DNA of 20,002 bases. It comes from DATELY01 sp035276085. Lineage in GTDB: Bacteria; Pseudomonadota; Gammaproteobacteria; Steroidobacterales; Steroidobacteraceae. This document shows, one piece after another, positions 7,367-13,784 of the stretch (positions are counted from its first letter, which is position 1; each line of letters opens with the position of its first letter). Under the pieces are notes generated by a model, which saw nothing but the letters and a program-made list of their open reading frames with translations, searched no databases and was not told the origin of the DNA. The stretch is taken from the NCBI GenBank assembly GCA_035276085.1, contig DATELY010000179.1:1-20002 (forward strand), in the 5' to 3' direction. Made by a program: the position numbers and the translations under genes.

Positions 7367-9559
7367 TCAGCGTCCGAATGAGTAACCCACGCTCAGCCCG
7401 TAGGTGCGTGGCGCGGCATAGATGCCGAAGCCACCCAGCTGGCTCGGCATCACGGTCGAGAGACAGGTCTCGTCGGTGAGATTCTTCGCCCACGCTGAAA
7501 TCGACCAGTGCGCCTGCGAGCGATAGCCGATCTGTGCGTTCAGAACACCGAACGCATCCTGCGAGTACGTATTCGCCGGGTCGAAGTACAGACGACTGCT
7601 GCGGTAGTAGTTCGTCGCGCCGAAGATCGCGCCCGCAGCCACCGGATAGTCGAATGACACCGTCAGATTGGCCGTGAGCTCCGGCGAGCGCGCCAGGTCG
7701 TTGCCGGTGAGATCGATATTGCTGGTCGCGATGAGACCGCCGGCCGGATCGGGTACGAGGATGCCGTTCGCGACGAACTTGCGATATGCGGCTTGCAGCC
7801 AGTTGAGTCCGGCGCTGATGTTCCAATGCTCGGCGGGCTTCACCTCGGCGCTCAGATCGACACCGTACGTTTCGGCCCGCGGCGCCTGCACGAGCAACGT
7901 GACGCCGCCGGCCGTCTGGTCCGCGACCTGAATCTGCAGATCGCGATAGTCGTTGTAGAAGGCGGCAGCATTGAGCCGCACCGGGTAGTTCGGCACCGCG
8001 GTCTTGATGCCGACTTCGTACGCCGTGATCTGCTCAGGATCGATCGGGCCGGGATTCGCAGGATTGGCGTTGTTGAAAGCGCCGCTCTTGAAGCCCGTCT
8101 CGGTCTTTGCGTAGAAAGTCGACCCGCCCTGCACGTACTTCGCGACGAGCCGGTAGTTCACATCGTCCCATTCCTTGTCGCGCTTGGGCAGCGACACCAG
8201 CGGCAGGCCTTGTAACCCGGCGGCGAAGTCGCTGAGCTGCTTGTCCTCGTTGCTGTAGCGCAGACCGCCGGTCAGCGAGAAGGAGGGCGTCAGCGCAACC
8301 GTTGCCTCGCCGAAGGCGGCATGGGAATGCGTATGGACATCGCCTTGGATGACCTGAGTGACCTCGCCGAGTACCGGTAGCGTCGTGGTGACGTTCAACG
8401 GCGCAAAATCCTCGGAGCTCTCAATGTAGAACACGCCCAGCAACCAATTGACGCGCCCGGCGCTCTGTCCCGACAGCTGGATTTCCTGTGTGAAAGCATT
8501 GCTGTCTTCGAGCGCGCGGAAGTGCGCCAGCGTCGCCGTGCTCGTGTCGAAATCGATGGCGATGTCATGCTGTTGATCGAGATACGCCGAGATCGACTGC
8601 ACTCGCACCGACGGCAGATCCCAGGTCAGCTTCAACGCGGTCGTCGTGTTGTGCAGCCGGTTGTTGTCCGGTGGCATGTTCGAGACGGTCTGGTATGGCT
8701 CTGTCGACACTTGGGCACCCATCAGCGCCGGCAGCGAGTTGGCGCTCATCTGGGTGGCGTAGCCGTTCACGTCGTTGTTGACGAAGTACTTGAGCAGCAA
8801 CTCGGCGCCCAACGCTTCCGACACGTCGAACTGCAGACGCCCGTGCAGCGAGTGGAAATCCTGATCGAGAACGTCGTCGCCCGTCGCGAGATTCCTGTAA
8901 TAGCCAGCGCGCGAGCGCGCATGGCCCGAGAAGCTGGCGCGCATGCGTTCGTTCAAAGGCCCGGCAACGAACAAGGAGCCTTCGCGCAGATCCAAATTGC
9001 CGGCGGTCAACTCGGCCGTGCCTTCCAGATGATCGCTCGGTCCGCGCGTGACGATGTTGATTGCGCCACCCGTGGCATTGCGACCGTAGAGCGTGCCCTG
9101 TGGGCCTCTGAGCACTTCGATCTGCTCGACGTCCGACAGCTCGGTCAGGGTCTGCACGCGTTGAGCCTGGTAGACGCCGTCGACGTACACCGCAACGCTC
9201 GGCTCGATGCCGCTCGAATTGATGTCGTTACCCACGCCGCGGATGTACGGCAGCATCCAGAACAAGTTCGTGGACGTGGTGAGTCCGGGCACTGCGAGCT
9301 GCAGATCGGACGTATCGTCGAGCCCGAGCCCGCGAATGGCGCTGGATTTCAGCACCGTCATCGAGATGGGTACGGCGTTGACGTCTTCGGTGCGCTTCTG
9401 CGCGGTGACGAGTGTCACATCCATTTCCATCAACGTCGTCAGATCGAGATTGCTGAGATCGTCGGCTGCAGCGAGCGCTGCATGAACGGCCATCGCCAGC
9501 AACGCTGCCGATCCCATCTTTTCCCGGAGAATACGTTTGTAGTTGTCCAAGTCCGCCAA
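7367..9559 (-). CDS. TonB-dependent outer-membrane receptor A
   Basis: First gene of the receptor-YfiR-kinase operon: a 730-residue TonB-dependent receptor. A signal peptide includes KRILREKMGSAALLAMAVHA and is cut near ALAAADD. Then come LDLTTLMEMDVTLVTAQKR (TonB box region), the plug (LPYIRGVG, VAVYVDGVYQ, VLRGPQGTLYGRNATGGAIN) and a barrel ending YSFGR. The start is uncertain: TTG at 9559 is used here, TTG at 9550 and ATG at 9517 are alternatives. The ATG has a nearby GGGA but leaves a signal peptide without positive charge. With the TTG at 9559 the conserved LDLxTLM motif falls at the same residue number as in receptor B, which mildly supports it. The ligand is unknown; the sequence shows no feature specific for iron, vitamin or sugar. 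Confidence 0.92.
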   Translation of the reverse strand: MADLDNYKRILREKMGSAALLAMAVHAALAAADDLSNLDLTTLMEMDVTLVTAQKRTEDVNAVPISMTVLKSSAIRGLGLDDTSDLQLAVPGLTTSTNLFWMLPYIRGVGNDINSSGIEPSVAVYVDGVYQAQRVQTLTELSDVEQIEVLRGPQGTLYGRNATGGAINIVTRGPSDHLEGTAELTAGNLDLREGSLFVAGPLNERMRASFSGHARSRAGYYRNLATGDDVLDQDFHSLHGRLQFDVSEALGAELLLKYFVNNDVNGYATQMSANSLPALMGAQVSTEPYQTVSNMPPDNNRLHNTTTALKLTWDLPSVRVQSISAYLDQQHDIAIDFDTSTATLAHFRALEDSNAFTQEIQLSGQSAGRVNWLLGVFYIESSEDFAPLNVTTTLPVLGEVTQVIQGDVHTHSHAAFGEATVALTPSFSLTGGLRYSNEDKQLSDFAAGLQGLPLVSLPKRDKEWDDVNYRLVAKYVQGGSTFYAKTETGFKSGAFNNANPANPGPIDPEQITAYEVGIKTAVPNYPVRLNAAAFYNDYRDLQIQVADQTAGGVTLLVQAPRAETYGVDLSAEVKPAEHWNISAGLNWLQAAYRKFVANGILVPDPAGGLIATSNIDLTGNDLARSPELTANLTVSFDYPVAAGAIFGATNYYRSSRLYFDPANTYSQDAFGVLNAQIGYRSQAHWSISAWAKNLTDETCLSTVMPSQLGGFGIYAAPRTYGLSVGYSFGR

Positions 9560-9614
9560 CCATCCCGTACAGCCACTTGCGCAGCGTAATGAAGGCGGCC
9601 CGATGCAGATGCCG

Positions 9615-9627
9615 GCTGAGTCTCAGC
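9615..9627. promoter_or_regulatory. 13-bp palindrome in the divergent promoter region
   Basis: GCTGAG T CTCAGC is a perfect palindrome with a single central base, about 56 nt upstream of receptor A. It is a candidate binding site for a dimeric regulator. Chance occurrence is possible for this length in GC-rich DNA. Confidence 0.3.
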
Positions 9628-9656
9628 TGTGAGGGTAAAGTCGAATTCATAGCTGC

Positions 9657-9674
9657 CCCCAGGCGCGCCTGGGG
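9657..9674. promoter_or_regulatory. 18-bp perfect palindrome in the divergent promoter region
   Basis: CCCCAGGCGCGCCTGGGG is an uninterrupted 18-bp palindrome midway in the 182-nt space between receptor A (minus) and the kinase gene (plus). Its position suits an operator serving either or both genes. A zero-spacer palindrome makes a poor RNA hairpin, which favours a protein site over a terminator. No regulator gene is adjacent, and no convincing -35/-10 pair could be assigned. Confidence 0.4.
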
Positions 9675-9741
9675 AAGATGCCCTCGGTGTGAGTTGGGGG
9701 TTTGCCTTAAACTGTCGGCGCGCAGCGTATCGGAAGCAGCG

Positions 9742-10572
9742 ATGATGGCAGACGCGTACGTTTCATTACTCGCCCGCATCGAAGCCGCAACAGCGTCGGG
9801 ACCGACGCCGTTCGTGGTGGGATTGAGCGGAGCGCAGGGTAGCGGCAAGTCGACGTTGGCGCAGCAGTGGATGCAGCGCATGCAAACGCGCGGCCTGAGC
9901 TGCGTGACCCTCTCACTGGACGATTTCTATCTCACGCGGGCCGAGCGACGAGCACTCAGCGAGCGCGTGCATCCGCTGTTGGCTACACGAGGTGTACCGG
10001 GCACGCATGACGTAGCGCTCGCGCTCGAAACGCTCGCTGCGCTTGCCGAGACGCGCTCAGTCGCGCTGCCATCCTTCGACAAGGCACGTGACGATCGACG
10101 GCCCGCAACCGAATGGTCACGCGTGCGAGCACCGGTGCAGGTCATCGTCTTCGAAGGTTGGTGTGTGGGCGCGGTGCCGCAGGATGAGCGGCTACTCGCA
10201 GCACCGCTGAACACGCTCGAGCGCGAGCACGATGCCGATGGACGCTGGCGTCGATACGTGAACGCAACGCTTGGGCGCGAGTATCAGACACTCTTTCGCA
10301 AGCTCGACCTGCTGGTGTTACTCAAACCGCCGAGCTTCGACGTCGTGTTCGAATGGCGGCGGCAGCAAGAGCTTGCCCTGCGCCGACACGACTCGACTGC
10401 GGTGGGCGTGATGACCGACGACCAGCTGCACGGGTTCATTCAGCATTACGAACGTCTCACGCGCCACATCCTCGAGGAGATGCCTGCGCGAGCGGATGTG
10501 GTGATCGAGCTCGATACCCGGCGCAATCCGGTCCCCGCCCCCGCGTCACGCAGCACGGCGGGGGAGGGCTAG
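9742..10572 (+). CDS. P-loop kinase, D-glycerate 3-kinase-like
   Basis: A 276-residue cytoplasmic kinase. The Walker A motif GAQGSGKST (residues 30-38, Lys36) is near the N-terminus and is followed by LSLDDFYLTRAER (57-69), a typical substrate-side acidic region. The sequence then has HPLLATRGVPGTHD, LPSFDKARDDR and VIVFEGWCVGAVPQ. These features match the glycerate 3-kinase / YggC-type P-loop kinases, which phosphorylate small metabolites such as D-glycerate; the exact substrate is inferred. The start ATG (9742, with a second ATG directly after it) has GGAAG 5-8 nt upstream; the frame is open to 9577 but that part lies across the regulatory palindromes. The last residues (about NPVPAPASRSTAGEG) are encoded by a GC-rich hairpin resembling the repeat family seen elsewhere in the window and are probably not part of the fold. 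Confidence 0.85.
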   Translation: MMADAYVSLLARIEAATASGPTPFVVGLSGAQGSGKSTLAQQWMQRMQTRGLSCVTLSLDDFYLTRAERRALSERVHPLLATRGVPGTHDVALALETLAALAETRSVALPSFDKARDDRRPATEWSRVRAPVQVIVFEGWCVGAVPQDERLLAAPLNTLEREHDADGRWRRYVNATLGREYQTLFRKLDLLVLLKPPSFDVVFEWRRQQELALRRHDSTAVGVMTDDQLHGFIQHYERLTRHILEEMPARADVVIELDTRRNPVPAPASRSTAGEG

Positions 10573-10576
10573 GGTC
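10533..10576 (+). terminator. GC-rich hairpin at the 3' end of the kinase gene, degenerate repeat relative
   Basis: CCCCGCC (10533-10539) and GGCGGGG (10557-10563) form a 7-bp stem, followed by GAGGGCTAGGG. The second half resembles the GGGGGAGGGTTAGGG arm of the repeat at 17728-17766. The kinase stop codon TAG lies inside it. The facing gene ends only 27 nt away, so the hairpin could serve as a transcription end for this convergent pair. No T-run follows. Confidence 0.45.
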
Positions 10577-10599
10577 AAGGCAGCGAAGTGCCTCAGCCA

Positions 10600-11046
10600 T
10601 CACTTCCGCGGCGTCAGCTCACGCATCATCTCAGTGCCGAGGATCTTCCGGAATTCCCCGCGATTCGCGTCGGCTTCGTTGGCCTGCTTGAGTGAGCCGA
10701 AGATCTTCTGCGAGACGGTCGACATCTTGTCCGTCATGCCGTCGAACACAGCCATGCTCGGGTATGTCTCCACGAGGTAGAGATCGGGGTCTTGCTCCGT
10801 GCGTGGGAAGGCCATCAGGAACCGGTAGCTGGTCACCAGTCCCATCTTCTTCGCCTCGTCCATCATCTGGCTGTATGGACCTATGAGATAGCGGTAGTAG
10901 TCATCGAACTTGCCAGGTTGCGTGCGCACGGACGTCACGACGATCACGGCACCCTCTTTGTACGGCAAGGCCTCCTGTGCGTTGGCGGCACTGGCGACGA
11001 ACAGGAACAGCGCAGCGGATAGAGCTCGGCACGCATGGGTCAACAT
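10600..11046 (-). CDS. Secreted small protein, possible dimeric alpha/beta-barrel fold
   Basis: A 148-residue protein with a clear signal peptide (MLTHACRALSAALFLFVASAANAQ, cleavage after ANA). The mature part starts with VIVVTSVRTQPGKFDDYYRYL and later has DLYLVETYPSMAVFDG. This spacing recalls NIPSNAP or antibiotic-biosynthesis-monooxygenase-like dimeric alpha/beta barrels, in which a strand is followed by PGK and a helix. That fold call is inference and no enzymatic residue can be named. ATG at 11046 has GGAG 8-9 nt upstream. It follows the DUF3187 gene after 127 nt on the same strand and may be cotranscribed. A short hairpin (TGCTGT, loop TGCG, ACAGCA; 11090-11105) lies between them. Confidence 0.75.
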   Translation of the reverse strand: MLTHACRALSAALFLFVASAANAQEALPYKEGAVIVVTSVRTQPGKFDDYYRYLIGPYSQMMDEAKKMGLVTSYRFLMAFPRTEQDPDLYLVETYPSMAVFDGMTDKMSTVSQKIFGSLKQANEADANRGEFRKILGTEMMRELTPRK

Positions 11047-11173
11047 GACGCATCTCCTTCAAGCTGATGGTTACAAGTGAATGAAGTCATGCTGTTGCGA
11101 CAGCAGACCGGTGCACAGGAGTCGCCGAGCTTACGCAGCGCACGGCAGGCATCGCATCAGTGGAAGCTGAAGG

Positions 11174-12286
11174 TCAATCCCACCGCCGCCCCCGAACGTA
11201 GGTCCAGCCGAGCTGCAGGCCGATGTCGGGGGTGTTGTTCAAGTTCTGCAGGTTCTCGGTGATGGCGAAGGAGAGCAGCGCATTGCGCCACAGGTGCCGC
11301 ACGCCCAGGCTCGCCTGGTACTTCATGCCACGCAGCTCATCCAGATCCGTTTCATCTTTGGAGTACACGCTCGGGCTCGCATACGCCTGCAGGATGACGT
11401 TGGTGTTGGCAGCCACGCGATGTTCGTAGCCGGCGATGATCGTCGGCACGATCTGCCGGTCGGAGGGAACGATGTCGGTCGAGCCGTCGAAGTAGACCGC
11501 AGCGACGTTCAGATAAAGCGCTTGATGGCGGGCGAAGCGCTGCAACGTTGCTTGCACGCCGAAATCGTAGCGACCGGTGGACAGCATGGCGCGCCGACCG
11601 TCGATGGGAATTTTCACCGCCGACTCCAGAACGACGTGCCAGTTGTCTCCCAGCTTCAGTCCGGAATAACGCACGCCCACCGTGGGATCGAGCAGCCCGG
11701 TGTCGCTGGGCATGTCCAGCTCCGCGACCTGTGTCGACTTCAGGTCCAGGATCACGTTCCTGTTGTTGCGCGCCGCTGCGGTGCGTCCAAACGTGCTGAA
11801 GCCGAAGGAGTGATGAAAGCTTTCGATGGTGCTGTCGAGGAACCCTCCGCCGTAGTGCGCGCCACTCAGGATCAGATACGCGCTCCAGTCCGGAGTCATC
11901 CGGTAGTGCACCGTGACATCCAACTGTGCCAGCTCGAGGTCGACCAGATAGTTCTCGCCCGGCAGATCGCGAATGGCTTGCACGTCGGCCGGCCCCAGAT
12001 GGCGCCGGCCGGACAAGCCGGTCAGATACTTCTCCACCTGTGGGCTGAGCGCCCACGTGTTCTGATAGGCAAGCTCGGTTTCCAGCGCCCAGCCCGTGCG
12101 TGTCTCATTGATCGCGTGCGCGGGCCGCATGTCCAGGCGCAGATAGCCAAAGGGTGTGAGATCGCGCGCGCGTAACAGCCCACCGAACTGATCCTCGTTG
12201 GATGCCAACACCGCTGCCGGCGCTCCGAGCGCGACGCTCAATCCCACGATCAGACCCGATCGGCGCAGCCTTCTTATCGATTTCAT
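11174..12286 (-). CDS. DUF3187 family outer-membrane protein
   Basis: A 370-residue exported protein with a signal peptide (MKSIRRLRRSGLIVGLSVAL, cleavage near VLAS). The mature chain is built from alternating short hydrophobic strands, as in beta barrels. Features consistent with DUF3187 include RDLTPFGYLRLDMRPAHA near the start, the SFHHSFGFSTFGR segment, and VGVRYSGLKLGD followed by VLESAVKIPI. DUF3187 proteins are Gram-negative outer-membrane proteins of unknown function. ATG at 12286 has TGGAG about 5 nt upstream. The gene is divergent from the ZntB-like gene, sharing a promoter region of about 120 nt, so coregulation is possible. It differs from classical porins in ending with Asp rather than an aromatic residue. 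Confidence 0.82.
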   Translation of the reverse strand: MKSIRRLRRSGLIVGLSVALGAPAAVLASNEDQFGGLLRARDLTPFGYLRLDMRPAHAINETRTGWALETELAYQNTWALSPQVEKYLTGLSGRRHLGPADVQAIRDLPGENYLVDLELAQLDVTVHYRMTPDWSAYLILSGAHYGGGFLDSTIESFHHSFGFSTFGRTAAARNNRNVILDLKSTQVAELDMPSDTGLLDPTVGVRYSGLKLGDNWHVVLESAVKIPIDGRRAMLSTGRYDFGVQATLQRFARHQALYLNVAAVYFDGSTDIVPSDRQIVPTIIAGYEHRVAANTNVILQAYASPSVYSKDETDLDELRGMKYQASLGVRHLWRNALLSFAITENLQNLNNTPDIGLQLGWTYVRGRRWD

Positions 12287-12408
12287 GGGTGCTCCAGGAC
12301 TTCACGGCCGGGAATAACGCTCGAGCCGTCGCAAGTGCTGCATGGACCGCTTCTGCTTGTAGAGGGCACATCGACAATGTGCAACAACCGCCGCTCGTCC
12401 GCTGCCGA

Positions 12409-13512
12409 ATGGAGGCATCCGACCGAGCGTGCAGGATTCGTCTTCAGCGCCTATTCTTGCCCGCGACGACGGCTTTGGCTCAGGACGACGGCACTTTGGT
12501 ATTCGGTGAACCCAATTACGGCTCGGATCAGCATGGCCTGGTATGGGGCTATCTCATCGTTCCCGGCGAGCCGGCGCAGGAAATCGATGCCGATGGTGCG
12601 CTGAAGTGGCTGGCGGCGGGCAATGCAGAGCGTGGCGACTCGTTCCTGTGGCTGCATTTCTCGCTGTCGAACACCGCCTCCGAGCGCTGGATGCGCAAGC
12701 GGCTCGACCTGCCGGATTCGTTCTACGAATCGCTGACGGAAAAGGCCGTGTCGACGCGACTGGAGCAGGAAGGCAACGCGTTGGTCGCGCTGATCAACGA
12801 TGTCAGCTTCGACTCCACCGTCGATTCCTCGAGCGTGTCCTCGGTGAGCATCAGCCTCGAGCCACGCTTGCTGGTCAGTGCGCGGCTCCGACCGTTGCGC
12901 TCGGTCGACCGGTTACGTGCTGCGATTCGCGCAGGCCAGAGCTTTCGGTCCTCGACGGAACTGCTGGCGCAGCTGCTGCGCGATCAGGCCGATGTGTTGG
13001 CGGGCATCGTGCGCGAGGCGACTGCACGCGTCGATCTCATCGAAGACAAGCTGCTCGCCAATCAGCTCACCACGAGTCGGCGCGAGCTGGGCTCTCTGCG
13101 GCGTGTGCTCGTGCGATTGCAGCGCCTTCTCGCCCCCGAACCTGCTGCACTGTTTCGCTTGTTGAATCGGCCGCCTGTGTGGATCGGAGGAGAAGACCTT
13201 CAGGACTTGCGGCAATCGGGCGAGGAATTCTCCGCAGCTGTGGCCGATTCGGCTGCATTGGCGGAACGCGTGAAGCTCTTGCAGGAAGAGTTCGCCGCAC
13301 TCACCAACGAGCAAACCAGCCGCACGCTGTTCATCCTGACGCTCGTCACTGTCCTGGCGTTGCCGATCAACCTCGTGGCGGGCTTGTTCGGCATGAATGT
13401 CGGTGGCATTCCGCTCGCGGAGCACCGGCACGGCTTTGTACTGATCATTGGCTTGCTGGCCGTGATCACGGGAGTACTGGGGTATATCGGGTTGCGGAAT
13501 CGGGGGGAGTAG
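12409..13512 (+). CDS. ZntB/CorA family divalent metal transporter
   Basis: A CorA-superfamily inner-membrane transporter of about 367 residues. A large N-terminal cytoplasmic domain (from GLVWGYLI to about residue 300, with long helices such as LLAQLLRDQADVLAGIVREA) is followed by two C-terminal transmembrane segments, at about 307-327 and 342-362. Between them is the signature GMNVGGIPLA. The GMN is invariant in the superfamily, and the following GGIP is characteristic of ZntB rather than CorA (usually MPE). ZntB moves zinc, and the pentameric channel-like assembly is known from homologues. The start is uncertain: ATG at 12409 lacks a clear ribosome-binding site, while TTG at 12457 or 12496 and GTG at 12379 are also in frame; family length (about 330) favours a later start. 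It converges with the ZnuD-like receptor gene. Confidence 0.88.
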   Translation: MEASDRACRIRLQRLFLPATTALAQDDGTLVFGEPNYGSDQHGLVWGYLIVPGEPAQEIDADGALKWLAAGNAERGDSFLWLHFSLSNTASERWMRKRLDLPDSFYESLTEKAVSTRLEQEGNALVALINDVSFDSTVDSSSVSSVSISLEPRLLVSARLRPLRSVDRLRAAIRAGQSFRSSTELLAQLLRDQADVLAGIVREATARVDLIEDKLLANQLTTSRRELGSLRRVLVRLQRLLAPEPAALFRLLNRPPVWIGGEDLQDLRQSGEEFSAAVADSAALAERVKLLQEEFAALTNEQTSRTLFILTLVTVLALPINLVAGLFGMNVGGIPLAEHRHGFVLIIGLLAVITGVLGYIGLRNRGE

Positions 13513-13544
13513 GGCGCTCGAGCCTGCACTGCTGCTCGTATGAG

Positions 13545-13596
13545 CGTCCCTTCCCTCGCGTAGCGCAGCGCAGCGGGGGAAGGACAGGATGGGGGC
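13545..13596 (+). repeat. GC-rich hairpin repeat, copy 1
   Basis: Member of the family CCCTTCCC, variable loop, GGGGGAAGGACAGGATGGGGGC. The loop here is a GCGTAGCGCAGCGCAGC variant. It begins about 33 nt past the stop of the ZntB-like gene. The stem is strong enough to act as a terminator on either strand, though no T-run follows. Confidence 0.7.
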
Positions 13597-13632
13597 TCCT
13601 ATTTCCTTCGAGCAAAGTGTTTCCCGTACTCT

Positions 13633-13671
13633 GCCCCCACCCTAGCCCTCCCCCGCTTCGCAGGGGAGGGG
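13633..13671 (-). repeat. GC-rich hairpin repeat, copy 2 (GGGTTAGGG-type arm, inverted)
   Basis: This is the second subtype of the family. Read on the minus strand it is CCCCTCCCCTGCGAAGC followed by GGGGGAGGGCTAGGGTGGGGGC. It is in opposite orientation to copies 1 and 3, so copies 2 and 3 form a divergent pair between the ZntB-like and ZnuD-like genes. The whole 272-nt space between those genes is essentially filled by copies 1-3. Confidence 0.7.
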
Positions 13672-13690
13672 ATAAGAACTAGTGAACTGC

Positions 13691-13758
13691 AACGATTGCT
13701 TCGACAGTCATTCATGCGTCCCTTCCCCTGCGAAGCGGGGGAAGGACAGGATGGGGGC
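13691..13758 (+). repeat. GC-rich hairpin repeat, copy 3, with conserved flank
   Basis: It contains CCCTTCCCCTGCGAAGCG followed by GGGGAAGGACAGGATGGGGGC. Its flank AACGATTGCTTCGACAGTC (13691-13709) recurs, inverted, next to copy 5 near 17.87 kb. Homology therefore runs beyond the hairpin, which identifies a dispersed element of about 70 nt and not merely similar hairpins. Confidence 0.75.
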
Positions 13759-13784
13759 ACTTCCGAATCAGTCGTTGCGGTCCA

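Noticed and set aside
8522..9589. Plus-strand open frame opposite receptor A
   Set aside because: Same reasoning: antisense to conserved coding sequence, His/Arg-rich and without motifs.
9577..9741. N-terminal extension of the P-loop kinase
   Set aside because: The extension crosses the divergent promoter palindromes and is Cys/Arg-rich; the ATG pair at 9742 has a good ribosome-binding site.
12543..13682. Plus-strand open frame overlapping the ZntB-like gene in another phase
   Set aside because: The ZntB frame has the GMN motif and two membrane segments; the overlapping frame is Arg/Ala-rich and motif-free.
13545..13758. Possible CRISPR-like array of GC-rich repeats
   Set aside because: Only three copies in mixed orientation, unequal spacing and strong internal hairpins; no cas genes. 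They fit dispersed REP-like repeats.
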